From: Cycas panzhihuaensis
Taxonomy: Eukaryota; Cycadophyta
DNA: 64,000 nucleotides
NCBI GenBank assembly: GCA_023213395.1
Contig: CM041465.1
Location: forward strand, 40,679,741-40,743,740
Reading direction: 5' to 3'
Part shown: positions 1 through 11,639 of the stretch, piece by piece
Layout: each line of letters starts with the position of its first letter
Position numbering within the stretch: the first letter of the stretch is position 1
Notes under the pieces: model-generated
Seen by the model: only the letters and a program-made list of their open reading frames with translations
Databases searched by the model: none
Told to the model about the DNA's origin: nothing
Translations under genes and position numbers: made by a program

Positions 1-1369
1 GGCTAATAAATACAGGGCAAGACTGGTGGCTAAAGGTTTTGCACAGAAAGTAGGTATTGACTTTCATGAGATCTTTTCACCAGTTATCAAACTTGTTTCA
101 ATTCAAGTGATGTTAGCATTGGTAGCTTCTCTCAATTTGGAGTTGGAGTAGTTAGATGTAAAAATAACTTTTCTATATGGAGATTTATATGAGGAGAACT
201 ATATGGATCAACCAGAAGGGTTTGTACAAGATGGTAGGAAAAGACTTGTTTGCAGGCTTAGGAAATCATTATATGGCATGAAGCAATCACCTAGGCAGTG
301 GTATAAGAAGTTTGATGCCTTTATGGAAAGCCAAAATTTTAAAAGAAGTGAGTATGATCATTGTATTTACTTTAAATTTATGGACAATGGCTTATTCATT
401 ATCTTAGTATTATATGTTGATGACACGCTAGTTACAAGCAAAAGCATGGAAGAAATCAATAAGCTAAAGGCTCTATTAGCTAGGACTTTTGATATGAAGG
501 ATCTAGGAGCTGCAAAACAAATCTTAGGCATGGAGATACATAGAGACAGAAAAAATAGTAAGCAATGGTTATCACAGCAGAAATATATGCAGAAGGTGCT
601 AACCAGGTTTGGTATGGCAAATGTGAAACTAGTGAGTATCCCACTGGCTTCTTATTTTAAGCATTCTTCAAATATGAGTCCAAGTAGTGAAGAAGAAAAG
701 GTTTATATGTCTCGTGTGCCTTATTCTAGTGTAGTAGGAAGTTTGATATATGCCATGGTATGTACAAGACCTGATATTTCATATACAGTCGATGTAGTTA
801 GTATGTTTATGGAAAATCCAGGAAAAGAACATTGGGCTGCAGTGAAATGGGTGCTTCGATATTTGAGAGGCACAAGTGACTACTACATCAACATTGGAGG
901 TACAGGTAATCAGGTTTGTGGATATGTTGATTCATACTTTGTAGGAGATTTAGAAAAAAGAAGGTCTACTTCAGGTTATATTTTCACTCTTGCAAATAGT
1001 CCAGTTAGTTGGATGTCCAAATTGCATAGCACAATTACACTATCAACTACAGAAGTTAAATATATTGTTGTAGCACATGCTTGTAAAGAAGCAATCTAGT
1101 TATAGGGTCTATTGGTTGATCTTGGAAGGAGATAGGAAAATGTAAAGGTATTTTGTGATAGTCAAAGTGCCATTTACTTAGCCAAGAATCTAGCTTATTA
1201 CAATAGAACAAAACATATTACTCTTAAGTACCATTTTGTTAAATAGGTTGTGGAAGCAAGTGGAGTGGCACTTGAGAAGATTCATACAAATCAAAATTGT
1301 ACTGATATGTTTACAAAACTAGTGCCATTAGAGAAGTTCAAATGTTGTTTGACTTCTCTTGGCTTGTAG
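1..1369 (+). pseudogene. Copia copy A, 3' part of pol (RT and RNase H)
   Basis: Truncated by the window edge. Translation gives the Ty1/copia reverse transcriptase core, starting in the 'RLVAKGF' region and continuing through 'LYGMKQSPRQWYKKFD' to the catalytic YVDD at 413-424. RNase H follows, with 'STSGYIFTLANSPVSWMSK' near 970-1020, and the frame ends at the conserved C-terminus with TAG at 1367-1369. The longest open piece is 203-1099. In-frame TAG codons sit at about 150, where the family has Gln before 'LDVK', and just after 1098, where Trp and Gln are expected. The product would have copied retrotransposon RNA into cDNA in cytoplasmic virus-like particles. It is not functional. The family match (Tork/TNT1-type copia) is from recognised motifs, not from a search. 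Confidence 0.93.
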
Positions 1370-1426
1370 AAAAGATGATGAAGGGTCTAGGAAAAGTACC
1401 GGGTAAATTATTGTCAAGGTGGAGAT

Positions 1427-2068
1427 CGTTGGATATTGTGACAACAATAGTTTGAGGCTAAAATTTTGGCATGTTGGCAGTGCAGTTTCCCCCCTAATCT
1501 TTCTCCGGGGGTTCCAAGGGGGGCGATCCCCCCTTAGACGAGGGGTGTTGGGGACGTGGAACACCCCTCACTAAGAGGGGGTTTGGAGGCGATAGCCCCC
1601 AACCGAAAAAATTAGCTCTGTAATCCATATTAAATTGTAAAGACAATCATGATCGTTCCTTACAAATACCCTAGATTCTACAATTAAGATTTATGCCTTG
1701 GATGACCCTCTCATGTAGCTCAATTTAAGGTTTTTCTTATTATGTTGTATGTAATGTAATGTACTGTGATAAGGGCGGCGGCTGGTTGTTGTTCTTGAGA
1801 GCACTCTGCTACTGAGATATACTTTTTCTCCATTCTACAATAATAAAGATCGATACATTTCCTATGTAGATGATTCCCTAACACACTGTTAGGGTTTTAC
1901 CATGTTATATCGGGTGCATATGTGATGTTTGGCTTTCATATTCATGTTATTGTATCATCTCTAATTTTAAAACTTACATGTTAAATTTTAGTTTCGATTC
2001 CTATAACTAGTTGTAAAATAGTTCAGATCTTGTGGCGGTTTAAGGTTTGGGACCTTATATTCTCAACA
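1427..2068 (+). repeat. LTR1 of the copia array (shared by copies A and B)
   Basis: About 642 bp. It starts just after the polypurine-like 'aaggtggaga' at 1417-1425 and ends in 'ctcaaca' just before the primer-binding site. It aligns along its length with 6112-6718 and 10567-11210. The expected 5' TG has mutated (here to CG). It contains a GC-rich hairpin block at about 1488-1610 and an AATAAA at 1842-1847. The sequence to its left is the pol end of copy A and to its right the gag start of copy B, so one LTR serves both copies. Confidence 0.9.
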
Positions 2069-2070
2069 AG

Positions 2071-2082
2071 TGGTATCACAGC
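2071..2082 (+). promoter_or_regulatory. Primer-binding site, copy B (tRNA-iMet type)
   Basis: The sequence tggtatcacagc lies 2 bp after LTR1 and matches the plant initiator-Met PBS (tggtatcagagc) with one substitution. It marks the start of minus-strand cDNA synthesis. Confidence 0.85.
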
Positions 2083-2140
2083 TACTTTTTTTTTTTGTAG
2101 CAAGTTTATTAAGGTTTTGGTGTCAGCTTTTCTACACTAA

Positions 2141-5100
2141 ATGGAGAAACTAGTAAGTACAAAGTTCAAGGTAGAGAAATTCAATGGCAAGAACAACTTT
2201 GAGTTGTGGAAGCTAAAAGCATATGATATTCTTGTACAACAGGGTTTGTACAAAACCCTTGCATGCAAATCAAAGAAACCTGCAGGGATGGACAATGATG
2301 AATGGGATGATTTATAGAAAAATACACTTAGCACAATATGATTATGCTTGGCAGATAAGGTTTTATTTAACATCATAGGGGAGCAGACAGCAGCAGGATT
2401 ATGGACCTGGTTGGAAGGCTTGTATATGACCAAATCAATAACAAATCAAATCTACCTAAAGAGGCAACTATACTCGTTATGGATGAATAAAGGTACAAAA
2501 ATTACTGACTATCTAAATATTTTCAATACTCTTATTTATCAGTTGACTAGTATCGATGTTAAAATTGAGGATGAGGACAAGGGTTCTTACCTTGTTATGC
2601 TTATTACTCGAATCTTGGGATAATATTATCATCTCAATTAGTTTTAGTACTCCAGATGAATTGGAATATGATTCTGTTGTGAGTGCTTTGCTAATGGAAG
2701 AAGTACAAAGGAAGTCTAGTCTTGAAACCTCCACACTAGAAACTATGACGGCAAGGGGTAGAACGATTGAGAAAGGACAATACTCCAGGGATACATCAAG
2801 GTCAAAGTCAAAAGGCAAGAAGAGTAAGCTTAGGTGTTGGCACTATAATAAGACCAGTCACCTCAAGAAGGATTGCTACAAAAGGAAGGAGTTCCAAAAA
2901 AAGGAAGAACCTTCCAAGGAGACGAATCAGGTGGAGTCAAATCAAGGTATGGGTGATGATGTCTTGGTTGCTTGTAATATTTCTCATTATCACCATGACT
3001 GGTTATTAGATTTAGGTGCTTCACACCATATGTGTCCACACAAGAGTTGGTTCTCATCATACCAACCTCTTGATGGTGGTGATGTGTTTATGGGGAATGG
3101 AGTTTTTTGTAAGATAGTAGGCATTGGTAGCATCAGAATTAAGATGTTTGATGGGGTAGTAAGAATATTAACTCAGGTTAGACATGTACCTGATCTTAAA
3201 AGGAATCTGATTTCCTTGGGTGAACTAGCTTTGGGTGGTTATAAGCATACTGGTCATGAAGGAGTCCTAAAGGTGTCAAAGGGTGCCTTGGTTATTATGA
3301 AAGCCTTAAAGAAAGGAAATCTTTACATTTTAGTAGGAAGTATGCGGATGTCGATGGCGGTACAACATCAAAGACTACAGAAAATCCATCTCAGTTATGG
3401 CATCAGAGACTTGGGCACATGAGTGAGAGAGGACTTAAGGTGCTGATAAACCATAAGTTACTTCCTAACTTACAACTTTCAAATTTAGTTTTTTGTAAAT
3501 ATTGTATTTTTAGAAAGCATTGTAGACTCAAGTTTAAAGTAGGGAGTCACACTAGTAAAGGCATTCTAGATTATATACATTCAGATGTGTTGAGACCATC
3601 CCTTAAAATATCTTGTGGAGGATCATTATACTTTGTCACATTTATAGATGATTACTCCATGAAGATATGGGTCTATTTTTTGAAAAAGAAATCTGAAGTG
3701 TTTAGTGTGTTTAAGCAGTTCAAGCCTCTAGTTTAGAACAACACTAGCAAGAGAATCAAATGTTTAAGAACTGACAATGGAGGTGAGTTCAACTCTTTGG
3801 AATTTGAGAACTATTGTAGAGAAGCTAGGATCGAAAGACACAAGACCACTAGCTATACTCCATAGCAAAATGGCATTGCTGAGTGCATGAATAGGATACT
3901 CTTGGAAAGAGCAAGAAGCATGCTAAGTAATGCAGGAGTGGATCAGGGCTTGTGGGCAGAAGCTGTTCAAACAGCTTGTTATCTAGTAAATAGGTCACCA
4001 TCACTTGCAATAGATTGCAAGATTCCTGAAGAGGTATGGACTAGACATCCATGTGATTATTAAAATTGAAAAGTTTTTAGTTGTGATGCTTACGCCTGGA
4101 CTGACAAAAGTAAATGTTCAAAGTTAGACCCAAAATCCAAGAGATATATCTTTATTGGTTATGATGATAAGGATGGTGTGAAAGGATACAGGTTGTCAGA
4201 TCCTACTACCCATAAAATCACCATTAATAGAGATGTTGTATTTGATGAATCTCCCATTGTAAAATCAGACAGTGGAGAAGTTGAAATAAAATAGGAGCAG
4301 CAAGCTAAACATCAATAAGTCAAGTTTGAAATGCAGCCATTTGTAGAATCAAAAGAGCAGGAAGATCTTTCTGAAGATGAATATATAACAGATTCACAGG
4401 AGTATGTGGACACTCCTCTACTAATAGTTAGAAGATCTATATGAGTTAGTCATCTGCTTAAGAGGTATAGCCCTTCTATTTCCATTACTTTGGTTTCTAA
4501 TGATGGTGAGCCCACATGTTATCAAGAAGCAATAGATGATATCCATGGTGAGAAGTGGAAAAGGACTATGTAGGAAGAGATAGATCCTTTGAAGAAAAAT
4601 AATTCATGGGACTTGGTAGAACTTCCACATGGCAGGAAGACTGTTGGTTGCAGGTGGGTTTTCAAAAAGAAAATAGATGTTGATAGAAAGGTTGATAAAT
4701 ACAGGGTAAGACTAGTGGCTAAATGTTTTACATAGAAAGTAGGTATTGACTTTCATGAGATCTTTTCACCAGTTGTCAAACTTATTTCAATTTAAGTGTT
4801 GTTAGCATTGGTAGCTTCTCTTGATTTGGAGTTGGAGTAGTTAGATGTAAAAATAACTTTTCTACATGGAGATTTAGATTAGGAGATCTATATGGATCAA
4901 CTAGAAGGGTTTATATAAGATGGCAGGAAAAGACTTATTTGCAGGCTCAAAAAACCATTGTATGGCCTAAAGAAATCACCCAGGCAATGGTATAAGAAGT
5001 TTGATACCTTCATGGAGAGCCAAATTTTCAAAAGATATGAGTATGATCATTGTGTTTACTTTAAATTTATTGACAATGGCTTATTCATTATCTTGGTATT

Positions 5101-6054
5101 ATATGTTGATGACATGCTGGTTGCAAGCAAGAGCATGGAAGAAATCAATAAGCTAAAGGCTCTATTAGCAAGGACTTTTGATATGAAGGATCTATGAGCT
5201 GCAAAACAAATCTTAGGCATGGAGATATATAGAGACAGGAAAAATAGTAAGCTATAGTTATCACAACAGAAATATGTAGAGAAGGTGCTAACTAGGTTTG
5301 GTATGGCAAATGTGAAACCAATGAGTATCCCATTGGCTTTCTACTTCAAGTTTTCTTTGAATATAAGTCCTAGTAGTGAAGAAGAAAAGGTTTATATGTA
5401 TCGTGTGCCTTATGCCAGTGTAGTAGAAAGTTTAATATATGTCATGGTATATATAAGACCTGATATTTCACATGCAATGGGTGTAATTAGTAGGTTTATG
5501 GCAAATCTAGAAAAGGAACATTGGGCTGCAGTGAAATGGGTGCTTCGGTATTTGAGAGGCACAAGTGACTACTGCATCACCTTTGGAGGTATAGGTAATC
5601 AGGTTTGTGGATATGTTGATTTAGACTTTGCAAGAGATTTAAAGAAAAGAAGGTCTACTTCAGGTTATGTTTTCACTCTTGCAAATGGTCCAGTTAGTTG
5701 GATGTCCAAATTGTAGAGCACAATTGTACTGTCAACTATGGAAGTTGAATATATTCTTGACACATGCTTGTAAAGAAATGTCTGTTCTGATGTCTATTGG
5801 TTGAGCTTGAAAGGAGACAGGAAAATGTAAAGGTATTTTGTGAAAGTCAAAGTACCATTTACTTAGCCAAGAATCTAGCTTAAAACAGTAGAACAAAGCA
5901 TATTGCTCTTAAGTATCATTTTGTTAGACAGGTTATGGAAGCAGGTGGAGTGGCACTTGAGAAGATTCACACAAATCAAAATTGTGCTGATATGTTCATA
6001 AAACCATTACCATTAGAGAATTTCAAATGGTGTTTGACTTCTCTTAGCTTGTAG
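2141..6054 (+). pseudogene. Gag-Pol polyprotein of copia copy B, decayed
   Basis: The start ATG at 2141 follows the PBS and a T-rich leader and opens with MEKLVS, matching copy C. Gag contains 'FNGKNNFELWKLKAYDIL'. The zinc knuckle (2835-2876) reads CWHYNKTSHLKKDC, with the second Cys changed to Tyr. The protease motif near 3000 reads DLGASHHM instead of DSGASHHM. Integrase includes 'FIDDYSMKIWVYF' (about 3643-3690) and the 'NGIAECMNR' stretch with the last catalytic Glu (about 3873-3900). RT has 'LDVKITFLHGDL' at about 4841-4876 and YVDD at 5102-5113. RNase H runs to TAG at 6052-6054. The frame is broken by many stops, mostly TAG or TAA at expected Gln codons and TAG or TGA at Trp codons. 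No protein is expected from it. Confidence 0.92.
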
Positions 6055-6111
6055 AAAAGATGATGAAGGGTCCAGGAAAGGTACCAGGTAAATTATTGTC
6101 AAGGTGGAGAT

Positions 6112-6718
6112 TATTGGATATTGTGACAACAATAGTTTGAGGCTAAAATTTTGGCATATTGGCAGCACGGTTTCCCCCCATAATCTTTCTCGGGGGGGTT
6201 CCGCCCCCCTTGGACAGGGGGTACAGGGGGTGTGGAACGCCCCCTGCTAAACCAACCCAAAAAATTAGCGTAAACCATATTAAATTGTAAAGACAATCAA
6301 GGGCATTCGTTACAAATACCCTAAATTCTATTATTGAGATTTATGACTTGGATGACCCTCTCATGTAGCCCGATTTAGGGCTTTTCTCATTATGTTGTAT
6401 GTAATGTAATGTACTATGATAACGGCGATGGTTGGTTGTTGTTCCTTAGAGCACTTTACTATTGAGATGTACTTTTTCTCCATTCTATAGTAATAAAGAT
6501 CGATACCTTTCCTGTGTGGATGTTTCCCTAGCACACTGCTAGAGTTTTACCATGTTATATCATGTGCATATGTGATGTTTAGCTTTCATATATATGTTAT
6601 TGTATTATCTCTTATTTTAGAACTTGCATGTTAAATTTTAGTTTCGATTTCTGTAACTAGTTGCAAAATAGTTCAAATCTTGTGGCGGTTTAAGGTTTGG
6701 GACCTTGTATTCTTAACA
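6112..6718 (+). repeat. LTR2 of the copia array (shared by copies B and C)
   Basis: About 607 bp, homologous to LTR1 and LTR3. It is shorter because the last hairpin arm of the GC-rich block is missing around 6245-6260. It follows the purine-rich 'aaggtggaga' at 6101-6110 and ends 'cttaaca' before a perfect iMet PBS. An AATAAA lies near 6489. Confidence 0.9.
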
Positions 6719-6720
6719 AG

Positions 6721-6732
6721 TGGTATCAGAGC
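6721..6732 (+). promoter_or_regulatory. Primer-binding site, copy C (tRNA-iMet type)
   Basis: tggtatcagagc, a perfect match to the usual plant copia initiator-Met PBS, 2 bp after LTR2. Confidence 0.92.
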
Positions 6733-6789
6733 CACTTTTTTTTTTGTAACGAGTTTGTGAAGGTTTTGGTGTTGGATTTTCTACACTAA

Positions 6790-9700
6790 ATGGCGAAACT
6801 AGCAAGTGCAAAGTTCAAGGTGAAGAAATTTAATGGCAAGAACAACTTTGAGTTGTGGAAGCTAAAAGCATATGATATTCTTGTACAGTAGGGTTTGTAC
6901 AGAGCCCTTGCAAGTAAATCGAAGAAACTCACAGGGATAGACAATGATGAATGGGATGATTTAGATAAAAAGGTACTTATCACAATACGATTGTACTTGG
7001 CAAATAAAGTTTGGTTTAACATCACACGGGAGCAGACAGTAGTAGGATTATGGACCCAGTTGGAAGACCTGTATATGACCAAATCAGTAATGAATCGAAT
7101 CTACCTAAAGAGGCAACTGTACTCATTACGAATGAAGGAAGGTACAAAACTTTCTGACCATTTAAATGTTTTCAATACTCTTATTTGTCAGTTAACTAGT
7201 ATCGATGTTAAAATTAAGGATGAGAACAAGGTTGTTACCGTGTTATGCTCATTACCCGAATCCTGGGATAATATTGTCACCTCAATTAGTTTTAGTACTA
7301 TAGATGAATTAGAATATGATTCTGTTGTGAGTGCTTTTCTAATGGAAGAAGTGTAGAGGAAGTCTAGTCTTGAAACCTCCACACCAAAAGCTATGACGGC
7401 AAGCGGTAGAACGATTAAGAGAGGACAAAACTCTAGGGATATATCGAGGTCAAAATCAAAAGGCAAGAAGAGTAAGCATAGGTGTTGGCACTGTAATAAG
7501 ACCGGTCACCTCAAGAAGGATTGCTACAAAAGGAAGGAATTCCAAAAAAATGAAGAACCCACGAAGGAGATGAATCAGGTGAAGTCAAATCAAGGTATGG
7601 ATGATGATGTCTTGGTTTCTTGTAATGTTTCTCATTATCACCATGACTGGTTATTAGATTCAAGTGCTTCGCACCATATGTGTCCACACAAGAGTTGGTT
7701 CTCATCATAACAACCTCTTGATAGTGGTGATGTGTTTATGAGGAATGAAGTTTCTTATAAGATAGTAAGCATTGGTAGCATCAGAATTAAGATGTTCGAT
7801 GGGGTAGTGAGAACATTAACTGAGGTTAGACATGTAGTTGATCTTAAAAGGAATCTTATTTCTTTGGGTGAACTAGATTCAGGTGGTTATAAGCATACAG
7901 GTCATGAAGGAGTCCTAAAGGTGTTAAAGGGTGCCTTGGTTATTATGAAAGCCTTAAAGAAAGGAAATCTTTACATTTTAGTGGGAAGTACAGATGTCAG
8001 CCAAGCAGCTACAACATCAAAGACTATAGAAAATCCATCTTAGTTATGGCATCAGAGACTTGGGCACATGAGTGAGAGAGGACTTAAGGTACTGATAAAT
8101 CGTAAGTTACTTCCTGACTTACAACTTTCAGATTTGGTTTTCTGTAAACATTGTATTTTTAGAAAGTAGTATAGACTCAAGTTTAAAGTAGGGAGTCACA
8201 CTAGTAAAGGTGTTCTAGATTACATACATTTAGATGTGTAGGGACCATCCCTTAAAATATCTTATGGAGGATCATTGTACTTTGTCACATTTATAGATGA
8301 TTACTCCATGAAGGTATGGGTCTATTTTTCAAAAAAGAAATCTGAAGTATTTAGTATATTTAAGCAGTATAAGGCACTAGTTAAGAACAACACTAGAAAG
8401 ACAATCAAATGTTTAAGAACTGACAATGGAGGTGAATTCAACTCTTTGGAATTTGAGAACTATTGCAAAGAAGCTAGGATCGAAAGACATAAGACCACTA
8501 GCTATACTCTGCTTGCTATCTGGTAAACAGGTCACCATCACTTGCAATAGATTACAAGATTCCTGAAGAGGTATGGATTGGACATCCATGTGATTATTAA
8601 AATTTAAAAGTTTTTTGTTGTGATGCTTATGCCTGGACTGACAAAAGTAAATGTTCAAAGTTAGACCCAAAATCTAAGAGATATATCTTTGTTGGTTATG
8701 GTGATAAGGATGGTGTGAAGGGATACAGGTTGTGGGATCCTACTGCATACAAAATCACCATTAACAGATATGTTGTATTTGAGGAATCTCCCCTTATAAA
8801 ATCAAACAGTGGAGAAGTTGAAATGAAATAGGAGCAGCAAGTTGAACATCAATAAGTCAAGTTTAAAATGTAGCCATCTGTAGAATCAGAAGAGTAGGAA
8901 GATCTTTCTGAAGATGAATTTGTAGCAGATTCACAAGAGTATGTGGACACTCCTCTACCAACAGTTAGAAGATCTACACGAGTTAGTCATCCACCTGACA
9001 GGTACATCCCTTCTATTTCCATTGCTTTGGTTTCTAATGATGGTGAGCCCACATGTTATTAGGAAGCAATAGATGATATCCATGGTGAGAAGTGGGAAAA
9101 GGCTATGCAAGAAGAGATGGATGCTTTGAAGAAAAATAATTCATGGGACTTGGTAAAACTTCCACATGGCAGGAAGACTGTTGGTTATAGGTGGGTTTTC
9201 AACAAGAAAACAGATGTTGATGGAAAGGTTGATAAATACAAGGCAAGACTGGTGGCTAAAGGTTTTGGACAGAAAGCAGGTATTAACTTTCATGAGATCT
9301 TTTCACCAGTTGTCAAACATGTTTCAATTCAAGTGTTGTTAGCATTGGTAGCTTCTCTTGATTTTGTACAAGATGGCAGAAAACGACTTGTTTGCAGGCT
9401 CAGGAAATCATTGTATGCCCTGAAGCAATCACCCAGGCAGTGGTACAAGACATTTTATGCCTTCATGGAAAGCCAAAATTTCAAAAGAAGTGGGTATGAT
9501 CATTGTATTTACTTTAAATTTATGGACAATGACTTATTCATTATCTTCATATTATATGTTGATGACATGCTGGTTACAAGCAAGAGCATGGAAGAAATTA
9601 ATAAGCTAAAGGCTCAATTGGCTAGGACTTTTGATATGAAGGATTTAGGAGTTACAAAACAAATCTTAGGCATGGAGATACACAGATACAGGAAAAATGG

Positions 9701-10509
9701 TAAGCTATAGTTATCACAACAGAAATATGTGGAGAAGGTGATAATCAGGTTTGGTATGGTAAATGTAAAACCAGTGAGTATCCCATTGGCTTCCCACTTC
9801 AAGCTTTCTTTAAATATGAGTCCTAATAGTGAAGAAGAAAAGGTTTATATGTCTTGTGTGCCTTATGGTAGTGTAGTAGGAAGTTTGATATATGCCATGG
9901 TATGTATAACACCTGATATTTCACATGCAGTGGGTGTAGTTAGCAGGTTTATGGCAAATCCAGGAAAAGAACATTGAGCTGCAGTGAAATAGGTGCTTCA
10001 GTATTTAAGAGGCACAAGTGACTACTGCATCACCTTTAGAGGTACAGGTAATCAGGTTTATGGATATGTTGATTTAGACTTTGCAGGAGATTTAGACAAA
10101 AGAAGGTCTACTTCAGGTTATGTTTTCACTCTTGCAAATGGTCCAATTAGTTGGATGTCTAAATTGCATAGCACAATTGCACTATCGACTATGGAAGCTA
10201 AATATGTTACTGTAGCACATGCTTGTAAAGAAGTAATCTGGTTACAGGGTCTATTGGTTGAGCTTGGAAGGAGACAGGAAAATATAAAGGTATTTTGTGA
10301 TAGTCAAAGTTCCATTTACTTAGCCAAGAATCTAGTTTATCACAGTAGAACAAATCATATTACTCTTAAGTACCATTTTGTTAGACAAGTTATGGAAGTA
10401 GGTGGTGGCACTTGAGAAGATTCATACAAATCAAAATTATGATGATATATTCACAAAACCAATACCATTAGAGAAGTTCAAATGGTGTTTGACTTCTCTT
10501 GGCTTATAG
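6790..10509 (+). pseudogene. Gag-Pol polyprotein of copia copy C, with two active-site deletions
   Basis: ATG at 6790 (MAKLAS). The zinc knuckle at 7483-7524 (CWHCNKTGHLKKDC) is a perfect CX2CX4HX4C. The protease site near 7655 reads DSSASHHM, with the Gly of DSG lost. Integrase starts normally ('FIDDYSMKVWVYFSKKK') but about 112 bp present in copy B (about 3861-3973) are missing at about 8509, removing the catalytic Glu region and shifting the frame. In RT an 84-bp in-frame deletion at about 9364 removes 28 codons, including the first catalytic Asp motif (LDVK). YVDD remains at 9555-9566. RNase H ends with TAG at 10507-10509. Scattered stops add to this, so the copy is inactive. Confidence 0.92.
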
Positions 10510-10566
10510 AAAAGATGATGAAGGTTCTAGGAAAGATACTAGGTAAATTGTTGTCAAGGTGAAGAT

Positions 10567-11210
10567 TATTAGATATTGTGACAACAATAGTTTGAGGCTA
10601 AAATTTTGGCATGTTAGTAGCGCAATTTCCCCCCCTAATCTTCTCAAGGGGTTCCAAGGGGGACGGGACTCCCCCTTGGGTAGGGGGTGTGGGGGGCATG
10701 GAACGCCCCCCACTAAGAGGGGGTTCGGGGGCGATAGCCCCCAACCCAAAAAATTAGCCTTGTAAACCATACTAAATTATAAAGAGAATCAGGGTTGTTC
10801 GTTACAAATATTCTAGATTCTACAATTGAGATTTATGCCTTAGATGACCCTCTTATGTAGCTTGATTTAAGGCTTTTCTTATTATGTTGTATGTAATGTA
10901 ATGTACTGTGATGAGGGCAGCGGTTGGTTGTTATTTCTTAGAGCACTCTGCTACTGAGATGTACTTTTTCTCCATTCTACAGTAATAAAGATGGATACCT
11001 TTCCTGTGTGGATGTTTCCCTAGCACATTGCTAGGGTTTTACCACGTTATATCATGTGCATATGTGATGTTTGGATTTCATATTCATGTTATTATATTAT
11101 CTCTGATTTTAGAACTTGCATGTTAAATTTTAGTTTCGATTCATGTAACTAATTATAAAATAGTTCAGATCTTATGGCGGTTTAAGGTTTGGAACCTTAT
11201 ATTCTCAACA
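10567..11210 (+). repeat. LTR3 of the copia array (3' LTR of copy C)
   Basis: About 644 bp, ending 'tctcaaca' at 11210 and homologous to LTR1 and LTR2. It has the best preserved GC-rich hairpin block of the three. An AATAAA near 10983 could serve as polyadenylation signal. Confidence 0.9.
10654..10742 (+). other. Three consecutive GC-rich hairpins inside LTR3
   Basis: Hairpin 1: ccaaggggg (10654-10662), 8-nt loop, cccccttgg (10671-10679). Hairpin 2: gtggggggc (10689-10697), 7-nt loop, gccccccac (10705-10713). Hairpin 3: gggggc (10727-10732), loop gata, gccccc (10737-10742). LTR1 and LTR2 carry the same block with changed loops and partly broken stems. The surrounding LTR is AT-rich, so the block stands out. 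It could act in RNA structure, polyadenylation or transcription; the role is unknown. Confidence 0.8.
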
Positions 11211-11639
11211 ATAATTAGTTGACTATTATGAAAGTATAATAATGAAATAAAATTCTATATATATGAGATAATAAGTACCTATTGGCTATGTTATTTCTCC
11301 CTCTACTGGCTATTAGGGAATTTCTTCCTCTCCTTCGCTATCATCACCTGCCATAACTCCTTAGCCCTCACTCAATCCCAAGTCCATGCTCTATGCAAGA
11401 GAATCACCACCACTTGCTGTTATCTGTCACCTCCTCTCTCTTCATCCCTAACTCCTCCCTCATCACCAACTACTCCCATCACCCCTTAATCACCCTATCA
11501 TTGAGATATATTCCCCCCCTCCTCTATCTCTTCCTCTACCCCTAGGAATGATAGCTAACCTCCCCATAACCACCCTCTCAGCCTCATCTGCCTCGTCATC
11601 ACTCCATGCTAGCATCTTATCACATGGATCATCCTACTC
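11211..11639. other. Sequence to the right of the copia array, no gene seen
   Basis: AT-rich and then pyrimidine-rich on the plus strand (many ctcc/tctcc runs). No open frame, RNA gene or mobile-element end was recognised. Confidence 0.5.

Larger units (their letters stand above)
1427..6718 (+). mobile_element. Copia retrotransposon copy B (Tork/TNT1-like), degenerate
   Basis: LTR1, PBS, gag-pol (2141-6054), a purine-rich stretch before 6112, and LTR2. Order is gag, protease, integrase, RT, RNase H, as in Ty1/copia. It shares LTR1 with copy A and LTR2 with copy C. No target duplication can be checked, because both borders are further element copies. Confidence 0.92.
6112..11210 (+). mobile_element. 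Copia retrotransposon copy C (same family), degenerate
   Basis: LTR2, perfect PBS, gag-pol (6790-10509) and LTR3. Closely related to copies A and B and in the same orientation, sharing LTR2 with copy B. LTR3 is followed by unrelated AT-rich DNA starting 'ataattagtt', so 11210 is the right edge of the array. Confidence 0.92.
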
